A stretch of 64,000 nt of DNA, from NCBI RefSeq assembly GCF_032401055.1, contig NZ_CP135529.1:2356001-2420000 (forward strand). Reading direction: 5' to 3'. This document shows, in pieces, positions 44,176 through 52,406 of the stretch. The notes under the pieces were generated by a model. It searched no databases and was not told the DNA's origin. It worked only from the letters and a program-made list of their open reading frames with translations. Origin of the DNA: Tardiphaga sp. 709 (GTDB lineage Bacteria > Pseudomonadota > Alphaproteobacteria > Rhizobiales > Xanthobacteraceae). Position 1 is the first letter of the stretch. Every line of letters begins with the position of its first letter. A program made the translations under genes and the position numbers.

Positions 44176-44285
44176 GTCGATCGATATCGAAGGCGGCTTC
44201 TTGGCGTGCCGCGTGCAACCGAAGACACCGCTATCGACGTCTGGGCCCTGAGGATTCTTGCTTCTGCGAAGTCCATCAGCTCCGG

Positions 44286-44702
44286 TCATTCCGGCTTTTC
44301 GTTCACGATGTCGTCCGGGATCTCACGCAAGAAACTCTGGCCCTTCTGTAAGCGGCGGCCAAGGGTCTCGATAAAACCTTCAAACCGCTCGCGGCCCTTG
44401 ATCTGGGCGGTAGCCTGCGCGTCGTTCGGCAAGGGCGGCGTGATCGTCAGCCAGAAACGGACAAACAACGCCAGTGTTTCGGCGGTAAGGCCAACATCCC
44501 GCTCCAGCCTCTGCATTTGGCGCGACAACCGATCGAGACGGCGCGCAAATGCCGCCTCGCGCCTATCCTCCCCGTCCGGCGATAAAAACGAGGCGACGGC
44601 TGCCTCGACGATTGCCGATCGAGACAGCTTCTTGCGGTCCGCCAGATCCGCGATTTGCCTCAGAAGCTCCGGCGGGAAATACACATTCATCCGATCCCGC
44701 AT
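44286..44702 (-). CDS. CopG-type ribbon-helix-helix protein of the transfer region
   Basis: This 138-residue protein has an N-terminal RHH domain (MNVYFPPELLRQIADLADRK, LSRSAIVEAAVASFLS) followed by a long helical region with a coiled-coil-like stretch (ARRLDRLSRQMQRLERDVGL). It follows traG by 4 bp, the usual place for the CopG gene before trbB. It probably represses or aids transfer gene expression and may act at oriT. Start ATG 44702. Confidence 0.85.
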   Translation of the reverse strand: MRDRMNVYFPPELLRQIADLADRKKLSRSAIVEAAVASFLSPDGEDRREAAFARRLDRLSRQMQRLERDVGLTAETLALFVRFWLTITPPLPNDAQATAQIKGRERFEGFIETLGRRLQKGQSFLREIPDDIVNEKPE

Positions 44703-44706
44703 GGTC

Positions 44707-46698
44707 TCACAACTCCATGCCATCGTTCGGGTCGAGCGAGACCTGGCGGGCGATGCCACGCATCTGCTGGCGCAGAATGCGGGCTTGCCTCGCGGCATCG
44801 TCCGCCTCGTCGTCGATTACAATGGCGAACTCTTCCGCAGGCCTCGGATCAGTCGTCTCCCTGGCGATGGCGACATGGTCGGGAAGTTCGGGTTCGCGGC
44901 GCAAGCCGCTGTTAGCGGCATCCTTTTCCGCCCGCTCGATTTCCGCGAGCAACGCCGTGTCCGGCGTCTGCGGCTTCAGCAGCGACCATCCGTCCGTCCG
45001 TCGTGACCGGCCAGACTTCGCCGGATCAGGCGGCGGCAGGACGCGTTCGGTAAAACGGTGATCCTCGTAATAGCGGGTTTTCTTCGCCCGGATCGGCGGC
45101 GTACCGGCAACCATGACGATCTCGTCAGTAGGCGGGAGCTGCATCACCTCGCCCGGCGTGAGTAGCGGCCTCGCCGTCTCTTGCCGCGAAACCATGAGGT
45201 GACCAAGCCACGGATTCAACCTGTGACCAGCATAGTTCTTCATGGCCCGCATTTCGGTCGCTGTCCCCAGCGCATCGGAGACACGCTTCGCCGTGCGCTC
45301 GTCGTTGGTGGCAAAGCTGACGCGGACATGGCAGTTGTCGAGGATCGAGTTATTGGCGCCATAGGCTTTCTCGATCTGGTTCAGTGATTGCGCGATCAGG
45401 AAGCTCTTGATGCCGTAGCCCGCCATGAAGGCGAGCGCGGATTCGAAGAAATCGAGCCGGCCAAGCGCCGGGAACTCGTCGAGCATCATCAGGATGCGGT
45501 GACGGCGATCCTTCGCATGCAGATCCTCGGTGAGCCTGCGGCCGATCTGGTTCAGCACCAGGCGGATCAGCGGCTTGGTCCGCGAGATATCGGACGGCGG
45601 CACCACGAGGTAGAGCGTCGCGGGTTGGAGATCGGCGATCAGGTCGGCAATCCGCCAGTCGCAGCGGGACGTGACCTCGGCGACGACGGGATCGCGGTAG
45701 AGGCCGAGAAACGACATGGCGGTGGAAAGCACGCCCGATCGTTCGTTGTCGGACTTGTTCAGCAGCTCGCGTGCGGTCGAGGCAACGACGGGATGCGGAC
45801 CGTGTCCGCCGAGATGCGGCGTGGTCATCATCGCTTGCAGCGTCGTCTCGATCGGCCGTTTGGGATCCGAGAGGAACGCGGCAACGCCGGCCAGTGTCTT
45901 GTCCACCTCGGCATAGAGGACATGCAGGATCGCCCCGACGAGAAGTGAATGGCTGGTCTTCTCCCAATGGTTCCGCTTGTCGAGTGATCCCTCCGGGTCG
46001 ACCAGCACATCGGCGACGTTCTGGACGTCACGCACCTCCCACTCGCCGCGGCGAACCTCAAGCAGCGGATTGTACGCCGACGACCTGGCGTTGGTCGGAT
46101 CGAACAGCAGCACCCGGCCGTGCTTGGCGCGGTAGCCGGCGGTGAGCTGCCAGTTCTCGCCCTTGATGTCGTGGACGATCGCCGAGCCCGGCCAGGTCAA
46201 GAGAGACGGCACGACCAGGCCGACGCCTTTGCCGGAACGGGTCGGCGCGAAGCATAGCACATGCTCCGGCCCGTCGTGACGGAGATAATCATGGCCGAGC
46301 TGGCCCAGCACGACGCCATCAGCGCCAAGAAGCCCGACTGCCTTCACCTCGCCTGGTTCGGCCCAGCGCGCCGATCCATAAGTGGCGACGTTCTTTGCCT
46401 CTCGCGCCCGCCAGACCGACATGCCGATCGCCGCCGCAATCGAGATGAAGTTGCCGGACGCAGCTATGAAGGCGCCCTCGACGAAGACCTGTGGCGCATA
46501 GGCGTCGTAGATGTACCACCACCAGAAGAAGACCGGCGGATAGTAGACCGGCATCCCGGCGAGTTCGAACCAGGGCCGGCCGAGCTCGGGCTGGAAGCCG
46601 AGCCGCCACGCCGTCCACTGCGTGGCGCCCCAGATCGTGAGCAACACGATCAGGAAGACGACGGTGATCTGGCCCCAGAGGATTTTGGTCGCGGACAT
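44707..46698 (-). CDS. traG: Type IV coupling protein TraG (VirD4-like)
   Basis: This 663-residue inner-membrane ATPase delivers the relaxase-DNA complex to the Trb channel. Two N-terminal helices (GQITVVFLIVLLTIWGATQW and FVEGAFIAASGNFISIAAAI) precede the motor domain. Walker A is LCFAPTRSGKGVGLVVPSLL near residue 147, and Walker B ILMMLDEFPALGRLDFFESA is near 400. The C-terminal ~130 residues are charged. It lies between the relaxase and the CopG gene. The frame is intact. Confidence 0.94.
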   Translation of the reverse strand: MSATKILWGQITVVFLIVLLTIWGATQWTAWRLGFQPELGRPWFELAGMPVYYPPVFFWWWYIYDAYAPQVFVEGAFIAASGNFISIAAAIGMSVWRAREAKNVATYGSARWAEPGEVKAVGLLGADGVVLGQLGHDYLRHDGPEHVLCFAPTRSGKGVGLVVPSLLTWPGSAIVHDIKGENWQLTAGYRAKHGRVLLFDPTNARSSAYNPLLEVRRGEWEVRDVQNVADVLVDPEGSLDKRNHWEKTSHSLLVGAILHVLYAEVDKTLAGVAAFLSDPKRPIETTLQAMMTTPHLGGHGPHPVVASTARELLNKSDNERSGVLSTAMSFLGLYRDPVVAEVTSRCDWRIADLIADLQPATLYLVVPPSDISRTKPLIRLVLNQIGRRLTEDLHAKDRRHRILMMLDEFPALGRLDFFESALAFMAGYGIKSFLIAQSLNQIEKAYGANNSILDNCHVRVSFATNDERTAKRVSDALGTATEMRAMKNYAGHRLNPWLGHLMVSRQETARPLLTPGEVMQLPPTDEIVMVAGTPPIRAKKTRYYEDHRFTERVLPPPDPAKSGRSRRTDGWSLLKPQTPDTALLAEIERAEKDAANSGLRREPELPDHVAIARETTDPRPAEEFAIVIDDEADDAARQARILRQQMRGIARQVSLDPNDGMEL

Positions 46699-46743
46699 GG
46701 CGAAGGTCCTTGTCTGTCATTGAACCGTGTGGAAACGACGGAG

Positions 46744-48507
46744 TTACAAGCCCAGGTCTCGTTTACGACCAAGGGTCCACTCGATGCCGCCACCGCCCTT
46801 GGTGACGCCGGCGACGTGCTGGCCGAGCTTCTTTTCGATCTCGCGCGACCAGGGCACGAGCTGGAAGCCGAGGCCGTTGTCGATCATGGCGAAGCGGCCG
46901 GAGGCGAGCGTCAGGCGTTGACGATAGATGCCGGCCACATGCTCGCCGGTCGCGGCCTTCATGTGCGGCAATCCCGTCTTGGCTGAGAGGTTTGCACCCA
47001 CCGCGTCCAGTTCGCGTCGACGCAAGGTGTTCAAGAGATCGCGCTGCATGATGACGCGCTGACCCTGCCGCCGGGCGAGCCCTTCGCCGGCAAGATGCTC
47101 GGCTCGGGCCTGCATGGCGTCGCGCGCTTCGCGACCAAACCCGCCCATGGCAAGCGGCATGGGATCGCTCTCGACGAGTCGATGATCGATCCAGGTCGCG
47201 CCTGACGCGGTGATCTGCTGGTTGAGGTCGAAATCGCTGCGGTTGGCGAGCACCAACATCGGGCGCGGGTCGTCCGGTCCACCGAAGCGGCGTATCTCGA
47301 CGATGCCGCCGATCGGCGGCGCATGCTCGAACGCCTCGATGCCCCGGAAGCGAACATGGTGGGCGCGACCATCCGTACCGTCGATCACGGCATAGGCTTC
47401 GCCCGTCAGTTCGTTATGAAGCCCCTTGTCGACCAGCCGGCCGATGATCGGTGATCCCGGCTTCTCACCATCGATCACATAGTCGGCGACGCCGCGTGCC
47501 TCCCCGCGCTCCGTGAAGGCGCGATGCATGGTCTTGATGATGTCGCCGCGCATGCCGAGGTCGCGGAGATTGCGCTCGGCCTCCAGCCCGACCATCCATT
47601 CGCCGGGGCCGGCCGGCGCGGCAAGGCCCATCTTCTCCAGGTGCTGGAGCCGTCCAATCATCAGGCGGCGGATTTCGGGGTCGCCCGCGCCGGGATTTTC
47701 GGGGCGCAGGTCGATGGCGCCGGTTTCGTCGGCGGCCATGCGGATCTCGACGTCGAGCCGCGTCCAGCGTTCGGCCGCGATCTCCTTTTCCAGGGCGTTG
47801 CGGATCTCGTGCTCGGGCTTTGGACCAAGCTCGATCGAGACCAATTCCTCGGCGCGCGAGCGCAAGCCCTGACTGATGTAGTCTCGCGAGATCACGAGGT
47901 CGGCGCCCGTCTGATCGACGCCGCGCACGAGCAGATGAACATGCGGGTTATCCGTGTTCCAGTGATCGACGGCGATCCAATCGAGCCGGGTGCCGAGATC
48001 GACTTCCATTTGCCGGGCGAGATCGCGCGTGAAGGCTCTGAGATCGGTCATCTCGGCGGCGTCCTCGGGCGAGACGATGAAACGGAAATGATGCCGATCG
48101 TCCTTGCAGCGATCCGCGAAGGCCGCGTCGTCAGTGCGGTCGCTGCCGGCATCGAACATCACCGCCTTCTCACTGTTACGGGTGACACCGTCGCGCTTGA
48201 GGTACGAAAGATGGGCGGTCAGCGGCGCAGAACGGAACGAACGGCCCTGATGGCGGACAACGCGCGCCTTCACCACCACGCGCCGCGCCGGACTGAACAG
48301 GCGGCTGCGGCTAAAACTGATCCGGCCGCGCCCGAAGGTCGAGCGCCCGTAGCTTGAGGAGCGCTTCCCCGCAGCCGCAAGACTGGAGGTGGGACCGGCC
48401 TTCTTCGCCGCGCGCAGCACCTGGTTGATGAAGCTCTTCGGCTTCGGCGCTCGTGTGCCGCGGATGCGGCCAGGCCGGATGCGTAAATCGCTGTCGCCCG
48501 CGCTCAT
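46744..48507 (-). CDS. Relaxase (VirD2-like, DUF3363)
   Basis: This 587-residue DNA-nicking protein has the N-terminal HUH-type region with VVKARVVRHQGRSFRSAPLT, LSYLKRDGVTRNSEKAVMFD and the metal-binding motif VDHWNTDNPHVHLLVRGVDQ near residue 180. Further on are the DUF3363 C-terminal blocks (LGMRGDIIKTMHRAFTERGE, HELTGEAYAVIDGTD-like ELTGEAYAVIDGTDGRAHHV). It should cleave oriT and pilot the strand into the recipient. traG follows 45 bp downstream. A 32-bp palindrome lies 106-137 bp upstream of the start. Confidence 0.92.
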   Translation of the reverse strand: MSAGDSDLRIRPGRIRGTRAPKPKSFINQVLRAAKKAGPTSSLAAAGKRSSSYGRSTFGRGRISFSRSRLFSPARRVVVKARVVRHQGRSFRSAPLTAHLSYLKRDGVTRNSEKAVMFDAGSDRTDDAAFADRCKDDRHHFRFIVSPEDAAEMTDLRAFTRDLARQMEVDLGTRLDWIAVDHWNTDNPHVHLLVRGVDQTGADLVISRDYISQGLRSRAEELVSIELGPKPEHEIRNALEKEIAAERWTRLDVEIRMAADETGAIDLRPENPGAGDPEIRRLMIGRLQHLEKMGLAAPAGPGEWMVGLEAERNLRDLGMRGDIIKTMHRAFTERGEARGVADYVIDGEKPGSPIIGRLVDKGLHNELTGEAYAVIDGTDGRAHHVRFRGIEAFEHAPPIGGIVEIRRFGGPDDPRPMLVLANRSDFDLNQQITASGATWIDHRLVESDPMPLAMGGFGREARDAMQARAEHLAGEGLARRQGQRVIMQRDLLNTLRRRELDAVGANLSAKTGLPHMKAATGEHVAGIYRQRLTLASGRFAMIDNGLGFQLVPWSREIEKKLGQHVAGVTKGGGGIEWTLGRKRDLGL

Positions 48508-48759
48508 GGCAAAGGCTCCACGAACAGGGAATGCCGGGCAGTGCCGAAAACACGGTTGAATTCATTGGCGAAAGCATCCCGCGCGGCACGCGCCCCGACC
48601 GACCGGCACGCCCGAACCCAAGCCATTCCAATGGCTTGGGTTCGAGCGGCGAGCCGCTTTTATCTCGCCGTCCCGCAGTCGTGCTTCCCTGCTGCTCTCG
48701 CCTTCCCAGCCATTCTATCCCGGAGCACGCCATGGCGCGCCAAGCTGCACATCCCGTCA
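48508..48759. other. Upstream region of the relaxase gene, possible oriT
   Basis: About 250 bp lie between the lytic transglycosylase stop and the relaxase start. No gene was seen. It contains the long palindrome listed separately and a CATCCCGC sequence near 48577 that resembles, only loosely, the CATCCTGC of IncP-type nick regions. Confidence 0.4.
48613..48644. repeat. 32-bp palindrome (15-bp perfect arms), oriT candidate
   Basis: The left arm is CGAACCCAAGCCATT (48613-48627), the right arm AATGGCTTGGGTTCG (48630-48644), separated by CC. There is no T tract on either side, which argues against an intrinsic terminator. Its place just upstream of the relaxase gene fits an oriT hairpin or an operator. 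Confidence 0.6.
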
Positions 48760-49683
48760 TTACAGGCCTCCCGCACTGGATCGAGCAACAAACAGGCTGC
48801 GCGCTTGCGGCACGAGCGCAGGAATATTACGCATTGGATCGCCCGCCGGAACGCGGTCCGATCGACGCTCAGCCGACACACGATCGGCAGCGGTTGCGCG
48901 TTCGGGTCGTCCGATGAACAGCGGCGCCTCGGTCCACGACTTCGAATGACCAACTGCGACGGAGATCGGACCGGCAAGTTCACCGCCACTGAACAAAGGA
49001 GCAAGTGTTGCCACATAGGCGCGGGTCTCGGTCGGCAATGGACGGCCCGCAAGATATTGTTCGTAGCGGCTTGGTCCCGCATTGTACGCGGCGAGAAGGC
49101 CGGGCGAGCCATAGCGGTCGTGCAATTCGCGGAGGTACGCGGCGCCGGCCAGAATGTTGTCGCGCGGATCGTAAGGATTGTTGCCGAGGTGGTAACGCAT
49201 GCGCAGGTCAGCCCACGTCTCGGGCATAATCTGCATCAACCCCGTCGCGCCTTTCCGCGACCTGGCCCGCGCATCACCGGCACTTTCAACGTTCATGACG
49301 GCGCGTATCCAATGCGCCGGTACGGCGAATCGGCGTGAAGCCTCTTCGATGAGATTCGCAAACGACCCGGCAGGCCGTGCGCTCGCCGGATGTCTGGTTG
49401 GTGCGTGATCAGCTTGTGCGGCATGAACCAGCACGATCGCAAACGACAACATCATCACGACGGTACAAGCTGCCGTCCCTAAACGACGCAAGCATGCCGC
49501 CGTGCTCGCGCCCGTCCAGGGTAAAGCTGCTTCGCGCCGGCCTCGCGGCCGCCCAGGACCGCCGCTGCGCGCGGTGGCTTTGCGGATTTTGGTCGGGACG
49601 GAGGAATGGTGCAGCGTCCGGTCGAACAGAGGAATGGCAAATCGAGCAAGGGTAATACGCACACTCACTCCTCCCCAGTCCAC
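48760..49683 (-). CDS. Lytic transglycosylase (VirB1-like)
   Basis: This is a ~300-residue muramidase that opens peptidoglycan for the transfer apparatus. The SLT/GEWL domain lies at about residues 108-220: FAVPAHWIRAVMNVESAGDA (catalytic Glu in VES), RSRKGATGLMQIMPETWADL, then YDPRDNILAGAAYLRELHDR and LLAAYNAGPSRYEQYLAG. A hydrophobic stretch at ~70-88 (AACTVVMMLSFAIVLVHAAQ) looks like a signal sequence, so a shorter start is likely. The frame from 49683 overlaps the traF stop by 19 nt. Confidence 0.88.
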   Translation of the reverse strand: MDWGGVSVRITLARFAIPLFDRTLHHSSVPTKIRKATARSGGPGRPRGRREAALPWTGASTAACLRRLGTAACTVVMMLSFAIVLVHAAQADHAPTRHPASARPAGSFANLIEEASRRFAVPAHWIRAVMNVESAGDARARSRKGATGLMQIMPETWADLRMRYHLGNNPYDPRDNILAGAAYLRELHDRYGSPGLLAAYNAGPSRYEQYLAGRPLPTETRAYVATLAPLFSGGELAGPISVAVGHSKSWTEAPLFIGRPERATAADRVSAERRSDRVPAGDPMRNIPALVPQARSLFVARSSAGGL

Positions 49684-50177
49684 ACCGGGAACGCGCGGCC
49701 GATGACGGCAGATGCCGCGATCGGCCCGAAGTACCGGCCGTCCAGCGAGTCCTTGGACTGCCAGTTCATGAGAAAGAGTTCGTCCTCGCCGACAACACGA
49801 CAGCCGTGCCAGACCGGTAGTGGCCGGCCGCGGCTGTCTCGCTCGCGCGCCTCACCCATGTCGATCTTATCGACCGAGATTGTGCGCCCGCTTCTGCAAA
49901 CCGTTTGGCCCGGAAGCGCCAGCACGCGCTTCAACATGGGAATGCCGACTGGCAGATAGCCGTTCAGGTCAAGAAAGGTCGCCAGCGGCTCGGGTGGCTT
50001 GATGGCGACGAGTTCGGTGACAGACAGTCTGTCCGCGGGCCGTAAGCGATAGAGGCCAAGCGGTACACTTTCGGAAGCATTCCACACGTAGAGGGGAACC
50101 GGCTCCGCGACGACCGGTGCAACGAGAACGGCGATTCCAAAAAGCATGACTGCGAGCGTCGAGAACCGACCATTCAT
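49665..50177 (-). CDS. traF: Conjugative signal peptidase TraF (S26 family)
   Basis: This 170-residue membrane peptidase processes the pilin TrbC. The N-terminal helix LAVMLFGIAVLVAPVVAEPV precedes the catalytic Ser in VWNASESVPLGLYRLRPA (Ser near residue 36) and the Lys base in MLKRVLALPGQTVC near 84. A GDSRxSxDSR-like box reads NWQSKDSLDGRYFGPI. The start ATG 50177 overlaps the DUF2840 stop (ATGA). Confidence 0.92.
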   Translation of the reverse strand: MNGRFSTLAVMLFGIAVLVAPVVAEPVPLYVWNASESVPLGLYRLRPADRLSVTELVAIKPPEPLATFLDLNGYLPVGIPMLKRVLALPGQTVCRSGRTISVDKIDMGEARERDSRGRPLPVWHGCRVVGEDELFLMNWQSKDSLDGRYFGPIAASAVIGRAFPVWTGEE

Positions 50178-50638
50178 GGCGCGATCCTCTGCCGGTGAAG
50201 CCACGCCTGGTGACGCGACTTGGTATAGGTTCGTGGAGCTTCGTTGACGGACAGGCGGTTATGGACGTGATGCCAATAATCGGGTGCAGCGTCCGCGGGA
50301 TCGATGCCGAGCGCCTCGATCACATCGATCAGTTGCAGCACCCGCTCGACCTTGGGCCAGCCCGACAGCCGCAACAGAATGTCGCCGCCGGGTCTCACAT
50401 AGGGCACCGTGGCGCAACGCTGGCCGGCCGCAACGGCCCGCAAGATGTCGATCCGCGAGATGACCGTGCCGAAGTCATTCGAGGTCCAGCGGACGAACGC
50501 GAAGATGCTGCCGGGCGCAAATGACACAACGCGCCGGCGGCGATCAAGAATCTGCTCTTCGACAATGCGGCCGAAGCGAATCCGGTTCTCGATACGCTTC
50601 TCAAGCCACAGAATCTCGACCTGCGTGAGATCGCTCAT
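50174..50638 (-). CDS. DUF2840 protein
   Basis: This 154-residue protein (TQVEILWLEKRIENRIRFGR, FAPGSIFAFVRWTSNDFGTV) is found next to traF in many alphaproteobacterial conjugative elements. The function is unknown. ATG 50638 (MSDLTQ) is used as start because AACCTCC/GGAGG lies just upstream and the longer frame has no support. In relatives parA precedes it, but it is missing here. Confidence 0.85.
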   Translation of the reverse strand: MSDLTQVEILWLEKRIENRIRFGRIVEEQILDRRRRVVSFAPGSIFAFVRWTSNDFGTVISRIDILRAVAAGQRCATVPYVRPGGDILLRLSGWPKVERVLQLIDVIEALGIDPADAAPDYWHHVHNRLSVNEAPRTYTKSRHQAWLHRQRIAP

Positions 50639-51017
50639 GAACCTCCTCCATGTTTGAAAAGATGAATCAGGTTGCAGGTCGACGGCGACGATGCGCGTCG
50701 GCCATACTTCAGGGATCGCAGACACCGATCGCGTCGGGAGAAACCTGGCAATCGATGTGGGTGCTTGAGCGACAGCAATGCCATCGCCATAAGGCGTTGC
50801 GCGGAGCGCACCTGTTGCCGAAGTCGCGTTTTACCGATGCGTTGGTTCTGAATCGGACTCGGGAGCGAGACGCGAACAGTGCTCGCGCTGAGCCCTTGCT
50901 GGTTATCCCCAACAGCAATGACCGGGTGGTCCGTTAGAGAAAATCCGAAGGATTTTAGGTTAGGAAAGTTACGGGCGCTGCAAAGCGTTGAGCAACAAGG
51001 CCTTAGACCCGATTTCG
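50639..51017. other. Gap where parA is usually found
   Basis: No P-loop or other ParA motif was seen on either strand. A TTATCCCCA sequence at 50903-50911 differs from a DnaA box in one base, and an AT-richer tract lies at ~50938-50970. Together with the iterons this may be a replication origin. Confidence 0.45.
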
Positions 51018-51081
51018 GTCCCCGATAGCACGAGGACCCAGTCCCTGATGGCACGAGGGTTGCGGTCCCTGATAGCACGAG
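51018..51081. repeat. Three 17-bp direct repeats (iterons) at the end of repA
   Basis: GTCCCCGATAGCACGAG (51018-51034), GTCCCTGATGGCACGAG (51041-51057) and GTCCCTGATAGCACGAG (51065-51081) are spaced 23 and 24 bp apart, about two helical turns, in one orientation. The last ends 5 bp before the repA stop. Direct repeats phased like this beside a replication initiator gene are typical RepA-binding sites. Confidence 0.75.
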
Positions 51082-51086
51082 CTGAT

Positions 51087-51971
51087 TCACAGGCCGTCCT
51101 CCGATTGAGGAACGAGCCCGCGCTTGCGCAGCCGCTCGGCGAATGGATCGACCGGGATGGGCGCGAAGATGAGACGCTCGGTGCCGCGGAGGTCACGCTC
51201 GATAACGAGCCGATAGCCAGGCAATGTCTGGCGACGGACGATCTCGCGCAGGTCGTAAGCAAAATGCTTGAGCGGCGAGAGGCTACCGGACTTGGCGTGA
51301 AGGTAGATAAAGTCAAAGCTCCAGCCGCCCTCCTGGCGACCGCCATGCTTGCGGACCAGCCGATAAAGCCAGCGCTCAAGTCCACCGGTCAGATCGAAAT
51401 AGGCGGGGTCAATCGTCAGCACGAGCGCGTCGTCCAGGACGCCCACGTAGAACCAATCCGGCAGTATTAGCTCGAGGCCAAATGGTCGCCCATGTGCATC
51501 GGCGGTCTCCTTCCACTCGTTAATCCAGGAGAAGCGATGCCGGCGCCGTTCGGTCGGCTGACGGATCGAGGTCAGCACGGTGGTTGATTGTAACCTGTCG
51601 AGACCGGCCTTCAGCCGATCATAATCGCGTGCACCGGTGCCGCGGCCAACGAAGGTCAGAATTTCGTAAGGCGTTGCAGCCATCAGGCGCGACGTCTTCA
51701 GGCCGGCGTCACGCGCCTCGACTATCTGTGAGGCAGCCCAGATCAGAACGTCCGCGTCCCAGATGGTCGCCATGCCATGTTCCGGCACGGCCTCGACACG
51801 AATAGTGATGGTTCCCGCGCGAAAATCGATCGGTACGACACGCTTGGATTTTGCGAGAGAGAAAAACGGATACGCCATCAGATCCTGCGCATCGCGCGGC
51901 GCGAGATCGCCGGGCAACGCGCGAAAGAGATCAAGCTGTTCGCGCTCAGATTTATGCCGATGTCTCGTCAC
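51087..51971 (-). CDS. repA: Replication initiator RepA-like protein (RPA family)
   Basis: This 294-residue protein belongs to the alphaproteobacterial replication initiator protein A family. Characteristic segments are LMAYPFFSLAKSKRVVPIDF, the central WDADVLIWAASQIVEARDAG, TPYEILTFVGRGTGARDYDR, FDLTGGLERWLYRLVRKHGG and FDFIYLHAKSGSLSPLKHFA. These form winged-helix DNA-binding domains. It probably lets the excised circle replicate, or controls copy. The three iterons start just past its 3' end. The small HTH gene lies 17 bp upstream on the same strand. Confidence 0.88.
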   Translation of the reverse strand: MTRHRHKSEREQLDLFRALPGDLAPRDAQDLMAYPFFSLAKSKRVVPIDFRAGTITIRVEAVPEHGMATIWDADVLIWAASQIVEARDAGLKTSRLMAATPYEILTFVGRGTGARDYDRLKAGLDRLQSTTVLTSIRQPTERRRHRFSWINEWKETADAHGRPFGLELILPDWFYVGVLDDALVLTIDPAYFDLTGGLERWLYRLVRKHGGRQEGGWSFDFIYLHAKSGSLSPLKHFAYDLREIVRRQTLPGYRLVIERDLRGTERLIFAPIPVDPFAERLRKRGLVPQSEDGL

Positions 51972-51988
51972 GACGCACTCCCCAGCAA

Positions 51989-52273
51989 TCAGCGTCGCTC
52001 TTGCCCGGCATATGGGCGCAGCACTGCTGCGTGTTTCTTGGCGGGCAGCACGGTGCCCTTCCCCGGATCGGACGTTGACGTCTTGGCACCGCGATCGGCC
52101 CAGGCCTGCAGATCAATGAGCGCATAGACGACTCGGCCTCCAATTTTGCGGTAGGTCGGACCGGTGCCGTAGGTACGGTGTTTTTCCAGCGTGCGGCCGG
52201 AGAGACCCAGGAATCGCGCGGCCTCGGGGGTGCGCAGAAAGCGCGGCGGCAAGCCGGCCATAGGATCGGGCAT
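51989..52273 (-). CDS. Small helix-turn-helix protein (AlpA/excisionase-like)
   Basis: This 94-residue protein has an N-terminal MerR/AlpA-type HTH: FLRTPEAARFLGLSGRTLEK, then YGTGPTYRKIGGRVVYALID and LQAWADRGAK. Such proteins act as excisionases or as activators of ICE genes. ATG 52273 (MPDPMAG) is the likely start. It is followed 17 bp later by repA on the same strand, so they may form an operon. Confidence 0.83.
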   Translation of the reverse strand: MPDPMAGLPPRFLRTPEAARFLGLSGRTLEKHRTYGTGPTYRKIGGRVVYALIDLQAWADRGAKTSTSDPGKGTVLPAKKHAAVLRPYAGQERR

Positions 52274-52406
52274 TTGAAGGCTCCGTGATAACACCGCGCG
52301 TCAGCGAGGAGCGTTGCGCGTCGGCGGTCACGATGGCGGAGCAAGGCCGCGAAGGGGGATACCGATGATCAGGGGGTGCGTTTGCGATACCCCCGCGAAA
52401 TCAGCG

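Noticed and set aside
47524-48357. 277-residue plus-strand frame
   Set aside because: Antisense of the relaxase, which has the HUH motif and the expected neighbours.
48613-48644. Long palindrome as an intrinsic terminator for the lytic transglycosylase gene
   Set aside because: No T tract follows the stem in either direction.
50635-51090. 151-residue frame in the gap between DUF2840 and repA as a ParA relic
   Set aside because: No P-loop or other ParA motif. The frame runs across the iterons.
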